The notes: a model not told the origin generated them from the sequence alone. A stretch of 46,257 bases of DNA from an uncultured Fimbriimonas sp. (GCA_945952345.1 CAMFIS010000007.1:1-46257), one strand, 5' to 3'. Positions 16,275 to 24,986 are shown, numbered from the stretch's first letter. A program made the numbers and translations.

Positions 16275-18695
16275 ATGAAGAAGCTTCTTTTACGCACTTT
16301 GCTCTGCATACTGGCGGCGTTCGTTGCCGCGTTGGGAATGGCTCAAGAGGACGTAACGATCCGCCTCAGCGTCTGGGACGGTGACAAGGCTCTCGAAACC
16401 ATCCGCAAGATCGCCCACCTGTTCGAGCAGGATAATCCCCACGTCAAGGTCAAGATCGAAAACTACGATTACACCTTGTACCACCAGAAGATGATCATCA
16501 CCTACGCGGCGGGCGTGGCTCCCGATGTGGTGATGATGGATGGCAGCCACTACCAATTCCTCGCTACTCGTGGCGCGCTGCTTCCACTCAACAAATTCTT
16601 CGAAAAGTCGCCGGGATTCGACATCAACGAGTACTACAAACCGATCGTCGATTCGTATACCTTCCACGACCAGTTGTACATTCTTCCCCGAGACATTGCT
16701 CCGATCGGACTCATTTACTACAACAAGAAGATGTTCAAGAATGCTGGGCTCCCGTATCCCGACGGTTCTTGGACTTGGGATTTCAAGATCCGACCCGAAC
16801 TGAAAGAGAAGGACTTCCTGTGGGTTTGCCAGCAGTTCACCAAGCAGGATAAGGACGGCAAGTACGTCCAATGGGGTTACGCTCCCGGCTGGCCGCAGAT
16901 GCAGGCAGATACGTACGCACTGCAACTCGGTGCGCCAAACTACGACAACTACGCCGAGCCGACCAAGGTGCTGATCGACCAGCCAAACCACATAAAGGCG
17001 TTCCAATTCGCGGCGGATTTTGCCAACAAACTACATCTCGGACCTTCGAACCAGGAATCTGCCGGATCGCTCATGCTGACGACCCAGCAGATGTTTGTCC
17101 AACAGAAGATCGCCATGTACCAAAACGGCATTTGGGAAGTGCCGAACATGCGCAAGATGCTCAAGCCTGGCTCTCCCGAGTGGTTCGACTGGGACGTGTG
17201 CCTTGCTCCCGCATACGTCGGCGCCGACGGTAAGCCAGTTCGCCGGTACACCACGGGTGGATCGGGTTATGCAATCATGTCATCCACCAAGCACCCGGAC
17301 CTTGCCTGGCAGCTCACGAAGTATTTCAGTGGTCCAGTCGGCATGGGTGAGATGGCCAAGGCAGGCATTGCGCAACCAGCCATCCGCAAGCTGGCCCTGA
17401 CCGAGGGATTGTGGCTTCCCGGTAAGAACACGCCGCTCGAGGAGCAATACCCCCACAACCGAATTGCCACCGACCAAGCCGTTCCTTACGTGGTCTTTGA
17501 CCCCACCACCCAGTTCGGAATCTCGGTTGGCGATCGAATCAACAAAGGACTCGAGGTTCTTTGGAATGGCCAAACCACTGCCGACAAGCTTCTGAGAGAG
17601 AATCAGACGCTGGCGCAAAACCGGCTCAATGACCTCCGAAAGCAGGAGAACCTGTCGCCATTCAACTGGACGTACGCTGGACTTGTGGCTCTTGGAATCG
17701 TAGCGGGAATCCTCTTCTGGATTTATCGACCTGAGTTCGGCCGCAAGCTCACTCAACTCGAGAGGCACGATGCAAAATCGGGCTACAAATTCCTCATGCC
17801 CTGGCTGATTGGCACCGCAGTGTTCACCCTCGGCCCGATGATTTTGGCCCTGCTGATGTCGTTTGCCGATTGGGACATTATTGCCCCCGCCAAGTGGCGC
17901 GGCGTGGAGAACTTCCGCGAGATTGGAGTGGTCGATCCGTCCTTCTGGAAATCGCTTTCAATCACGGCTATTTACACCGTGTTCAGCGTCGGATTCGGCA
18001 TTGTGGGTTCGATGGCTCTCGCGCTCCTTCTGAACCAAAAAGTTCGGGGTGTTTCACTCTATCGCACGCTGTATTACATTCCGTCCATCACATCGGCGGT
18101 GGCGGGTTCGCTCATCTGGATGCGAGTTTTCAATCCTGACAAGGGCCTTCTGAACCTGGTGCTCTACGGTCCCAACGGAAAATGGCCCATCGGCGCGGCC
18201 CTTAGCCAATGGATCATGGGCGACGTTCATAAACCGGTGGACTGGCTCCAGACCGAATCGACCGCCATGCCCGCACTGATTCTGATGTCACTGTGGGGCG
18301 TTGGCGGCGGAACTGTTATTTTCCTGGCCGGACTTCAAGGGATTCCGCAGCACTACTATGAAGCCGCAACGCTCGATGGTGCGGGAATCTGGGCTCGATT
18401 CAAAGCGGTGACCTTACCGCTGTTGACGCCCACCATCTTCTTCAGTACGATCACGGGACTCATTGGGGCTTTCCAGGCCTTCACCCAGGCTTTTGTCATC
18501 TCGAACGGAACGGGGGCGCCGAACGACGCGACCAGGTTCTACGTTCTCCATATCTTCAGTGCGGCCTTCCAATCGGCGCGCATGGGATACGCGTGCGCCC
18601 TTGGGTGGGTGCTCTTTGTCATTGTTATGGTCATCACACTCGTCCAGGTTAAACTCGGCAACCGCTGGGTCTATTACGAAGCGGAGGCAAAATAA
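16275..18695 (+). CDS. ABC sugar transporter: solute-binding protein fused to permease
   Basis: One continuous frame of ~806 residues. Residues 1-23 are a signal sequence (KKLLLRTLLCILAAFVAALG). Residues ~25-460 are a family 1 extracellular solute-binding protein (VKVKIENYDYTLYHQKM, APDVVMMDGS, PRDIAPIGLIYYNKKMFK, YTTGGSGYAIM). A first helix (~472-490) links to a MalF/UgpA-type permease with six helices (~515-800). This permease carries the cytoplasmic EAA loop EAATLDGAGIWARFKAVTLP, which contacts the ATPase. The binding domain would be tethered to the outer face of the membrane rather than free. Start ATG 16275 is chosen for the signal peptide; the frame opens at 16182. The substrate is probably an oligosaccharide. 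No ATPase gene is present. Confidence 0.9.
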   Translation: MKKLLLRTLLCILAAFVAALGMAQEDVTIRLSVWDGDKALETIRKIAHLFEQDNPHVKVKIENYDYTLYHQKMIITYAAGVAPDVVMMDGSHYQFLATRGALLPLNKFFEKSPGFDINEYYKPIVDSYTFHDQLYILPRDIAPIGLIYYNKKMFKNAGLPYPDGSWTWDFKIRPELKEKDFLWVCQQFTKQDKDGKYVQWGYAPGWPQMQADTYALQLGAPNYDNYAEPTKVLIDQPNHIKAFQFAADFANKLHLGPSNQESAGSLMLTTQQMFVQQKIAMYQNGIWEVPNMRKMLKPGSPEWFDWDVCLAPAYVGADGKPVRRYTTGGSGYAIMSSTKHPDLAWQLTKYFSGPVGMGEMAKAGIAQPAIRKLALTEGLWLPGKNTPLEEQYPHNRIATDQAVPYVVFDPTTQFGISVGDRINKGLEVLWNGQTTADKLLRENQTLAQNRLNDLRKQENLSPFNWTYAGLVALGIVAGILFWIYRPEFGRKLTQLERHDAKSGYKFLMPWLIGTAVFTLGPMILALLMSFADWDIIAPAKWRGVENFREIGVVDPSFWKSLSITAIYTVFSVGFGIVGSMALALLLNQKVRGVSLYRTLYYIPSITSAVAGSLIWMRVFNPDKGLLNLVLYGPNGKWPIGAALSQWIMGDVHKPVDWLQTESTAMPALILMSLWGVGGGTVIFLAGLQGIPQHYYEAATLDGAGIWARFKAVTLPLLTPTIFFSTITGLIGAFQAFTQAFVISNGTGAPNDATRFYVLHIFSAAFQSARMGYACALGWVLFVIVMVITLVQVKLGNRWVYYEAEAK

Positions 18696-19582
18696 TGGCG
18701 ATCGTCGACCACACCGCCACCGAATGGAAGTCGGCCGCCAAGCGGGCCGAACGCATCGCCATTGTCCTGAGAGTGCTGCTTTGGGTCATGCTGCTGGCTG
18801 GAGTCGTTGCTTCGCTCGCGCCGTTCTATCTCATGATCGTGATGTCGTTGAAGACACCGGGCGAAGTGGCGAGCACGGGTCCATGGGAGCTGCCGCGGGT
18901 TCTTCAGTGGAGCAACTACGAGAAAATCCTGACGAACGAAAATGCTCCATTCTTCATGTTTCTCCGAAACTCGATCATCATCGCGTCGGTGTCTACGGTG
19001 GGCGTCTTACTCAGTTCATCCATGGTTGCCTACGGGTTTGCTCGTCTGAAATTCCCGGGCCGAGATCGACTCTTCATCCTGCTCCTCAGCACCATGATGC
19101 TGCCAAGCATTGTGACGATGGTGCCTCAGTATGTGCTTTGGAAATACCTAGGCTGGGTCGACACGTTCTATCCGCTCACCATTCCCGCTTTCTTTGGCGG
19201 CGGCGCGTACAACATCTTCTTGCTTCGCCAGTTCCTCATGGGTATCCCACGCGACATCGACGAGGCGGCTCTGCTCGACGGCGCTTCGCACTCCCAGATC
19301 TTCTGGAACTTCATGATGCCGAACATGGGTCCTGCGCTGGCGACGGTAGGCATCTTCTGCTTCATCTACAACTGGAAGGACTTCCAGGGTCCGCTGATTA
19401 TCCTCAACAGCCCCGAGAAACAGACCCTCGAGCTTGGGCTCCAGACGTATCGCGCGATGAACCAAAACCAGTGGGAACTCCTGATGGCTGGCTCGGTGAT
19501 CGTGATGATCCCCATCATCTTCCTCTTCCTTGCGGGGCAGAGGTACTTCGTGAAGGGCATCGTCATGACGGGCATTAAGTAG
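18695..19582 (+). CDS. ABC sugar transporter permease, MalG/UgpE type
   Basis: The second half of the membrane channel. It starts at an ATG overlapping the TAA of the fusion gene (TAATG), so the two are translationally coupled. The 295 residues form six helices. Family signs are FLRNSIIIASVSTVGVLLSS after the first periplasmic loop and the EAA loop DEAALLDGASHSQIFWNFMM (~190-209), followed by a PxxxPAL-like turn. The missing ATP-binding subunit is probably a shared MsiK/UgpC-type ATPase encoded elsewhere, as in other CUT1 importers. The downstream gene begins 4 bases after the stop. Confidence 0.92.
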   Translation: MAIVDHTATEWKSAAKRAERIAIVLRVLLWVMLLAGVVASLAPFYLMIVMSLKTPGEVASTGPWELPRVLQWSNYEKILTNENAPFFMFLRNSIIIASVSTVGVLLSSSMVAYGFARLKFPGRDRLFILLLSTMMLPSIVTMVPQYVLWKYLGWVDTFYPLTIPAFFGGGAYNIFLLRQFLMGIPRDIDEAALLDGASHSQIFWNFMMPNMGPALATVGIFCFIYNWKDFQGPLIILNSPEKQTLELGLQTYRAMNQNQWELLMAGSVIVMIPIIFLFLAGQRYFVKGIVMTGIK

Positions 19583-19586
19583 AGTC

Positions 19587-19988
19587 GTGGATCCTAGGCT
19601 ACTCAACGTCATCGAGGAGTACTTCTCTGGGATTCAAGTCGTCCTTCGGCTAATGCAAAAGTCGGGCATACCCCGACCAAAAGATCTTTCGGAATGGATG
19701 GTCACCAGGAACGAAATGCAAATCGGAAGCTTTTGCGATGGAACGCGCTACTTTATGCACGGATATGGAATCGCAGTCGATCTCCCTCTCGGCGTGATGG
19801 ATTTTGACTTTGGCCCAAATGGCGAGGTCGACCTGATCGATATTCACTGGGTGATCAAATATGTCGCTCAACGATTGAATGATTTCGGCTTCAATTCGGA
19901 AGGGGAAATCAAACAATGCTTCGATAAGGCCATCCAAGATGGCGAGATTGTCAAGTTTGGAACCCAGAATTATCGTCTCCCGCAGTAG
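19587..19988 (+). CDS. Small cytoplasmic protein, DUF6896-like
   Basis: A 133-residue protein starting with GTG 4 bases after the permease stop. It has no signal or membrane segment. The central block GTRYFMHGYGIAVDLPLGVMDFDFG with a following DLIDIHW resembles small proteins I associate with DUF6896, some of which occur beside polymorphic-toxin genes as immunity proteins; this link is weak and from memory. Here it sits behind a sugar transporter with no toxin gene near, so its role is unknown. It may simply be read through from the transporter transcript. Confidence 0.55.
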   Translation: MDPRLLNVIEEYFSGIQVVLRLMQKSGIPRPKDLSEWMVTRNEMQIGSFCDGTRYFMHGYGIAVDLPLGVMDFDFGPNGEVDLIDIHWVIKYVAQRLNDFGFNSEGEIKQCFDKAIQDGEIVKFGTQNYRLPQ

Positions 19989-20048
19989 GTTGGGTTCAGG
20001 TCCCACCAGAACAACTCGCACTTGCACTGAAATCTCGCACTGATGCGC

Positions 20049-20054
20049 TAACAT
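20049..20054 (+). promoter_or_regulatory. TAACAT -10-like box before the M1 aminopeptidase
   Basis: TANNNT match 5 bases before the ATG at 20060; no Shine-Dalgarno. Confidence 0.45.
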
Positions 20055-20059
20055 GAATC

Positions 20060-22345
20060 ATGCTCTTCTCCCTCGGCTTTGTCTACAGCCCCGCCGTTCG
20101 ACCGGCCCACGAGTTTGACCTCAAAGATTATAAGTTCGACGTCTCGCTCGACTTCGCCGCCGAGATCGTTCGCGGAACAGTGACCAACACCCTCATCACG
20201 ACTAAGGACAACGCGAATCTCGCCTTCGACAAGGGACCCATGAAGATCCTCTCGGTCAAAGTCGACGGAGCCAAATCGTTCAAGACTAGCCAAGCCGACG
20301 GGTACCTGAACGTTTCCCTGAGCGGAGTTAAGAAGGGCACGAGCCTCAAGGTCATCGTCAAGTACGAAGCCCACCCCGAAGCCGGAATCTACTTCGTCGC
20401 CGCCAAGCGCGCCTACCCCAGCACGACGAGCCTGGCATACACGCAAGGCGAGATGGAAGACAACCGCTACTGGCTGCCGATCTACGACTATCCGGACGAC
20501 AAGGCGACAACCGAAGGCATCATCCGAGTTCCGAAGGGGATGAGCGTACTCAGCAACGGAACCCTCGTTTCGCACATTGATCAAGGCGAGCAATCGGTCT
20601 GGCACTGGCGGATGGATAAGGAGATTTCTACTTACCTGATCAGCCTCGTCGCGGGCAGTTACACCGCCGTTCCGGACGGAAGCTTCAAAGGTAAGCCTGT
20701 TCAAATTTGGACTCCAAAAGGCGTGGAAGATTGGGGCCGAGCGGCATTCAAAGGCACGGATAACCAAATCGCGATTTACTCCAAGCTCACCGGAATCGAT
20801 TACCCGTGGCAGAAGTACGCCCAGTCCGCCGTGCCCGAATTCATGTTCGGCGGCATGGAGAACGCAAGCTGCACCACCCAAACCATCAACGCCCTCTTCC
20901 CGGTGAACTCGAAGGGGACGGAAAGTGGCGAGGGACTCAGCGCCCACGAGCTTGCCCACCAATGGTTTGGCGACCTCATCACCGCCAAGAACTGGTCGCA
21001 CATCTGGGTCAACGAAGGATGGGCCAGCTTCATGCCCCACTTCATCGTCCGCGAGCGGCACGGCGAGGACGAGTACAACATCGGCCGCTATGGCACCTAT
21101 CAAGGCGCGTACTACTCGTGCATCGACCGCCCGATGGTCCGCTACGATTACACGGTTCCGATGGAGATGTTCGACGGTAACGCCTACCCCGGCGGCGCAA
21201 CTCGCATGTTCATGCTCATGCACATCCTTGGCGAGGACCAGTTCTGGAAGTGCTGCAAGGCATATCTGACTGCCTTCGGACACAAGAACGTTACCACCGA
21301 AGACTTTTTCGCTAACTGGAGCAAGACCTCCGGAGTCGATCTCGACCAGTTCCGCAAGCAGTGGTATTACCAAAAGGGCTCGCCGCAGCTGAGCGTGACC
21401 AAGGATGGCGACAACTTCGTGGTCGAGCAGACCAGCGATGGATTCGTATTCGATGTCGACGTGCAACGATTGGATGAGAATAGTGTTCTCGGTAAGAAGA
21501 CGATCCATTTCGATGGAAAGGGATCGGTCACGGTTCCTGCCGAGGGCGCAACAACGCTCATCGTCGATCCAGGCGCGTGGCTCATGTGCGCAGTGAAATA
21601 TCAGGATTACACCGATTCGCAGTGGACTTCGGCTTGGCGCAATGCTGAGAACGCGGCCCAGAAGATGCGCATACTCGAGCGAATACAACAGAATCCGCAC
21701 GCGATTCGAGCTCTCTACGAGTGGGAGAAGAGCTGGCCCGTGCGCAAGCAACTTATTCCACACCTTACCGACTCGGCCCGCCTCATCGAACTGTGCGGCG
21801 CGGACGATGAATCGCTGGTGAAGGCGGCTATGGATCGACTTGCCGTGATGAACGATCCGGGAGCGAAGGTCCAGGCCAGTCGCATCTTCGCCGAGACGAA
21901 GAACGAAGCGCTTAAGAACGACGCATATCGAATTTTGTTGAGCATCAACAACGACGAGGCCACGGCCAAGATCGGCTGGAATCTCAAGACCTACAACTTA
22001 GCGACCAAGGCGGCGGCTCTTAACTGGTATGCCGAGCACGACAAAGCGAAGGCAAGAACCATGGCCCTCGATGCGGTGAAGAATTATGCTCCGGGCCCGG
22101 TTCGGATGACAGCGATCTCGGTCCTCGGTCGAGTCAAAGATGCCGAAGGTAGCCGAGAAGTCTTCAATCTCCTTATCTCCATCGCCAAGGCTCACGACTA
22201 TGCGCCCATGCAAGCCGCGATCAACGCACTCGCCGACTATGGCGATAAGGCCGCGATTCCGGTCATTGAGTCGCGAAAGGATCACTCACTGCACTTCGCT
22301 CGTGGCACCGTTCAGAGCGCTTTGGCCCGTTTGAACCGTAGATAA
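20060..22345 (+). CDS. M1 family zinc aminopeptidase
   Basis: A 761-residue metallopeptidase. The zinc site is complete: HELAH (residues 296-300) and Glu 319 in NEGWASF, giving HExxH-x18-E. The substrate-binding GAMEN-type motif is GGMENAS (~267). An N-terminal beta-saddle domain (~15-200) precedes the thermolysin-like catalytic domain (~205-440), a short beta domain follows (~450-520), and the C-terminal ~230 residues are helical repeats (AMDRLAVMNDPGAKVQ, AINALADYGDKAAIPVIES) of HEAT/ARM type. The N-terminus MLFSLGFVYSPAVRPAHEF may be a short signal sequence. It removes N-terminal residues from peptides, probably in the periplasm. Confidence 0.93.
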   Translation: MLFSLGFVYSPAVRPAHEFDLKDYKFDVSLDFAAEIVRGTVTNTLITTKDNANLAFDKGPMKILSVKVDGAKSFKTSQADGYLNVSLSGVKKGTSLKVIVKYEAHPEAGIYFVAAKRAYPSTTSLAYTQGEMEDNRYWLPIYDYPDDKATTEGIIRVPKGMSVLSNGTLVSHIDQGEQSVWHWRMDKEISTYLISLVAGSYTAVPDGSFKGKPVQIWTPKGVEDWGRAAFKGTDNQIAIYSKLTGIDYPWQKYAQSAVPEFMFGGMENASCTTQTINALFPVNSKGTESGEGLSAHELAHQWFGDLITAKNWSHIWVNEGWASFMPHFIVRERHGEDEYNIGRYGTYQGAYYSCIDRPMVRYDYTVPMEMFDGNAYPGGATRMFMLMHILGEDQFWKCCKAYLTAFGHKNVTTEDFFANWSKTSGVDLDQFRKQWYYQKGSPQLSVTKDGDNFVVEQTSDGFVFDVDVQRLDENSVLGKKTIHFDGKGSVTVPAEGATTLIVDPGAWLMCAVKYQDYTDSQWTSAWRNAENAAQKMRILERIQQNPHAIRALYEWEKSWPVRKQLIPHLTDSARLIELCGADDESLVKAAMDRLAVMNDPGAKVQASRIFAETKNEALKNDAYRILLSINNDEATAKIGWNLKTYNLATKAAALNWYAEHDKAKARTMALDAVKNYAPGPVRMTAISVLGRVKDAEGSREVFNLLISIAKAHDYAPMQAAINALADYGDKAAIPVIESRKDHSLHFARGTVQSALARLNRR

Positions 22346-22355
22346 GATTCGAGAA

Positions 22356-22385
22356 GGCAGGAAAGGCGATTTCGTCTTTCCTGCC
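22356..22385 (+). other. 10-bp perfect hairpin between M1 peptidase and malate dehydrogenase genes
   Basis: GGCAGGAAAG (22356-22365) pairs with CTTTCCTGCC (22376-22385) across a 10-base loop. No T-run follows, so it is a weak terminator at best; it may protect the 3' end. The last base begins CATAAT, a possible -10 box 12 bases before the next ATG. Confidence 0.6.
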
Positions 22386-22402
22386 ATAATCGAATAAGTA
22401 CT

Positions 22403-23335
22403 ATGGGATTTAAGGTCAGTATCATCGGCGGTGGCGGACGAGTTGGATCGGACGCAGCCTACGCCCTCCAGCTTGGCGGAAAGGTCAGCGAAATGGCCCT
22501 CGTCGATGCGAATCCAGACATGGCCGCCGGCGAAGCGCTCGATCTGCGACACGGCGCATCGCTGACGCACAACATCAGATTCACCTCGTCGAACGAGTAC
22601 GGAATCGTCGACGGCAGCGATTGCGTGGTCATCACCGCCGGTCTTCGCCGCAAGCCTGACGAGACTCGTCTCGACCTCATCAACCGAAACGTTGGCCTCT
22701 TCAAGGGAATCCTCGACTCGCTCAAGGGTTGCAAATTGAATGCGGGTGCGACGATCGTGGTGGTCTCCAACCCGGTCGATATTCTTACCCACCTCGCGGC
22801 TAAGAGTGGAATCGTTCCCGAGAGCCAAGTCCTCGGTCTGGGTACGGTTCTCGACACGGCTCGATTCCGATCGCTCCTCGCCGACTCGCTCAACCTCTCG
22901 TCGACCGACGTGAAGGCGCTCGTCCTTGGCGAGCACGGCGACACGATGGTGCCCATTCTTTCCAGCGCGACGGTTTCCGGCGTTCCGTTGACCTCTTACC
23001 CGGGCGTCACCGACCAGTCGGTGAAGGACGTGTTCGAGTTCACGCGAAAGTCGGGCGCCGAAGTCATCCGCCTCAAGGGTGGGGCGGGTCGTGCGGTTGG
23101 CGTTTCGATCAAGGAAGTCGTCGAGGCGATCGCACTTGATACGCACCAGGTGCTTCCGGTGAGCTCAGTGCAGAGCGGCAAGCTCGGCATCTCGGACATC
23201 TCGCTCTCCCTTCCGACCGTCGTCGGCCGCCATGGCGTGGTGGAAGTCATCGAACCGAGTGTGAGCGCTGAAGAGAAGGAAGGACTTCAGAAATCCGCTG
23301 CCTCGCTCAAGGAAATCTGGGCGCAGATTAGCTAA
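22403..23335 (+). CDS. mdh: Malate dehydrogenase (LDH-like type)
   Basis: NAD-dependent oxidation of malate to oxaloacetate. The 310 residues have the Rossmann motif IIGGGGRVGSDAAYA, a NAD-selecting Asp in ALVDANPD, the catalytic pair LDTARFR and GEHGDTMVP (His ~178), and Arg/Asp in KPDETRLDL. The residue before KP is Arg (GLRRKP, Arg ~83), as in malate dehydrogenases; lactate dehydrogenases have Gln there (NQKP). This decides the call within the shared LDH/MDH family, although the ETRLDL that follows is more LDH-like. The gene probably has its own promoter (CATAAT at 22385-22390). Confidence 0.88.
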   Translation: MGFKVSIIGGGGRVGSDAAYALQLGGKVSEMALVDANPDMAAGEALDLRHGASLTHNIRFTSSNEYGIVDGSDCVVITAGLRRKPDETRLDLINRNVGLFKGILDSLKGCKLNAGATIVVVSNPVDILTHLAAKSGIVPESQVLGLGTVLDTARFRSLLADSLNLSSTDVKALVLGEHGDTMVPILSSATVSGVPLTSYPGVTDQSVKDVFEFTRKSGAEVIRLKGGAGRAVGVSIKEVVEAIALDTHQVLPVSSVQSGKLGISDISLSLPTVVGRHGVVEVIEPSVSAEEKEGLQKSAASLKEIWAQIS

Positions 23336-23349
23336 CCATCATTTGGAGT

Positions 23350-23371
23350 GCGTGAACTTGTTCGCGCTTTT
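23350..23371 (+). terminator. First stem-loop after mdh
   Basis: GCGTGAA (23350-23356) pairs with TTCGCGC (23361-23367) around CTTG, with one G-U pair, then TTTT. A second hairpin CTGCGAG/CTCGCAG (23374-23393) follows at once. Confidence 0.55.
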
Positions 23372-23399
23372 AACTGCGAGATTCATCTCGCAGCAGTAT

Positions 23400-23433
23400 A
23401 AGAAAGCCCTTTCGAATTCGGAAGGGCTTTCTT
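23400..23433 (+). terminator. Strong stem-loop terminator after mdh
   Basis: AAGAAAGCCCTT (23400-23411) pairs perfectly with AAGGGCTTTCTT (23422-23433). It is the third hairpin in a row. Its core is nearly the same as that of the terminator at 25040-25069. Confidence 0.8.
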
Positions 23434-23482
23434 ATTTAGAGGTGGCATGTTACCAATTCAGGCCTCGGGCTTTGATCTTGAA

Positions 23483-23521
23483 CACTGGTAAATCCCAGCG
23501 TCGCAGACGTCTTTACCAGTG
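23483..23521. repeat. CACTGGTA-family hairpin
   Basis: CACTGGTAAA (23483-23492) pairs with TTTACCAGTG (23512-23521), with an inner stem CGTC/GACG. The flank CCAGTGCCAC is shared with the element at 30611-30648. Confidence 0.65.
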
Positions 23522-23558
23522 CCACGTCAGATTCGCTTCGACACGAATCTATGCCTAG

Positions 23559-23788
23559 CGCGACCCTTCAGGCCGCCAAGTCATCGACATTGGATACCCA
23601 AGGCTTTGCCTTGGGCTCAGCAAGCTTTGCCCCTCCGGGGCTGCGGGAATGACCGCGAAACAATAGATCCTTGACCGGGATCTATTCAGCCTGCTGAGAC
23701 CATCCGTGGCTGAAAGGCCACATTTGTTGAGCCCTAGGCGAAGCCTAGGGAATTCCCGTACGAAAGATCTGCGGCCTGAAAGGTCGCG
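23559..23788. repeat. 230-base REPIN-like palindrome
   Basis: The ends CGCGACCCTTCAGGCCGC (23559-23576) and GCGGCCTGAAAGGTCGCG (23771-23788) are inverted copies with one mismatch. Inside are CCCAAGGC/GCCTTGGG and CCCTAGGC/GCCTAGGG hairpins on either side. The exact centre is the hairpin ATAGATCC/GGATCTAT. The same GGCCTGAAGGGC and CCTAGGGC blocks occur at 31849-31934, 33025-33110 and 45444-45640. Confidence 0.75.
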
Positions 23789-23813
23789 GTTGCTGTAGTA
23801 TGGTCTCCAATGC

Positions 23814-24971
23814 CTACGGCGCGAACGGATTCGATGCTTCGTCCCTGGTCAACTCGTCAAACCGATTCCGAAGCGTGCGATCGGAACTCGACTTCATCGC
23901 GTGTCCCAGCACCACACTGCGCGCCAACGATACAAACCGATAGCCCAGAATCTGCTGCGGGCGCTCTTCGTTTTCGGTGATCTTTCCGTACTTGCCGAAT
24001 GCGACGTTGAGGCGGTCTTCACTATCCAGCCCTAGCTTGTCCGACAGCCCCATCAGCGCCGCTCTTTGCGAAGGATTGGCCCACTTCAGGACATCTGCAT
24101 AGGGCGTCGTGAAAACATCGGCATCGGGTAATTGTCCCGCCAGTTTCAATAGGACGTCGGTGGTGCAGACGGGCGTATCGATCGAATCGTCGTTCACCAA
24201 CGACCAGCAGAACGCCTCGCTCATCGTTACCTTGCCGTCGTGATCGAAATCGGCGCCTGTCACGGTTCTTCCCACCCGGTCCTTGTCCGTGAGCGCGGCC
24301 AAGAAGTAGCTGGAAAAGTCTTTGTAGAATTCTTCCTCAATCGCCGGCGTGCAGCCAGCCGCCGGTCGGGCCGAGATGCTGGCAAAGAATCCGCACACCC
24401 GATTGTCGGCTAATCCAAATATTGGATCCCCATTGCGATAGATCACCTTGGCAAAGTCGCTGGAGTGGCACTGAACCATGAGCACGGTGACCTTCTTATT
24501 CTTCGGATACGCCTTGATCGAATCGATGAGGTCAGGCACCGCAAATCGCTGTCGAGACCAAAGGTCGAATTGGCTGACCTTGAGATCGGGCGCGATACTT
24601 CCGTGGCCCGTAAAGTAGATGAAGGCAGGATTCGAGTTCTGCCCAAGGGCGGCGATTTCCGCCTTCACGTTTTCCAGGTGGGCGGGGCCATCCAGTCGCG
24701 GAACCTGCGGCTCGCGATAGACCTTTCGCGAACCCGCCACCGAAAATGGACCAATTTTCTCCTCTCCCACAGGCTTGTCGTTCATGTACTGAACGGTCTT
24801 CGTCGTCAAACTTCCATCGGCAAAGAGAACCCTGAACGGAGCATCGGGCTTCACAATCTTGCCCATGTAGCGAACATTGCTCTCAATAGCGACCTGATTG
24901 TATTGAGGATTAGGCCCGCCCCCGATCACGAGGGTTTGCAGCGCCGGTGCAAAGAGGCAGATTGTGAGCAT
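23814..24971 (-). CDS. Exported caspase/legumain-like protein with EF-hand loop
   Basis: From ATG 24971 (after TATGAT, 9 bases away) the product has 385 residues and a short signal-like start (MLTICLFAPALQT). The middle has the layout of a clan CD cysteine peptidase: a hydrophobic strand ending in FIYFTGHGS with His ~123, and a second strand VTVLMVQCHSSDF with Cys ~168, spaced as in C13/C14-type enzymes. Residues 241-252, DFDHDGKVTMSE, match the calcium-binding EF-hand/dockerin loop DxDxDGxVxxxE. I infer a secreted or periplasmic, possibly calcium-dependent peptidase. A frame to 25013 is open, but the -10 box would then lie inside it. Confidence 0.7.
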   Translation of the reverse strand: MLTICLFAPALQTLVIGGGPNPQYNQVAIESNVRYMGKIVKPDAPFRVLFADGSLTTKTVQYMNDKPVGEEKIGPFSVAGSRKVYREPQVPRLDGPAHLENVKAEIAALGQNSNPAFIYFTGHGSIAPDLKVSQFDLWSRQRFAVPDLIDSIKAYPKNKKVTVLMVQCHSSDFAKVIYRNGDPIFGLADNRVCGFFASISARPAAGCTPAIEEEFYKDFSSYFLAALTDKDRVGRTVTGADFDHDGKVTMSEAFCWSLVNDDSIDTPVCTTDVLLKLAGQLPDADVFTTPYADVLKWANPSQRAALMGLSDKLGLDSEDRLNVAFGKYGKITENEERPQQILGYRFVSLARSVVLGHAMKSSSDRTLRNRFDELTRDEASNPFAP

Positions 24972-24980
24972 ATTAAATCC

Positions 24981-24986
24981 ATCATA
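24981..24986 (-). promoter_or_regulatory. TATGAT -10 box before the caspase-like gene
   Basis: 5/6 match to TATAAT, 9 bases before ATG 24971. Confidence 0.45.

Larger units (their letters stand above)
23336..23813. other. 478-base gap with stacked hairpins and palindromic repeats, no gene
   Basis: Holds three tandem stem-loops (23350-23433), a hairpin of the CACTGGTA family (23483-23521), a 7-bp hairpin AGATTCG/CGAATCT (23529-23550) and a 230-base palindromic element (23559-23788). I see no credible coding region; the short open frame at 23343-23558 only crosses these hairpins. Confidence 0.7.

Noticed and set aside
18463-19578. 371-codon plus-strand frame overlapping both permease regions
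   Set aside because: It is Arg/His/Ser-rich and lies out of frame with two well-conserved permease genes.
20048-21763. 571-codon open frame on the minus strand opposite the M1 aminopeptidase gene
   Set aside because: The plus strand has a complete zinc-peptidase sequence with all motifs; the antisense frame has no recognisable domains and arises from the codon pattern.
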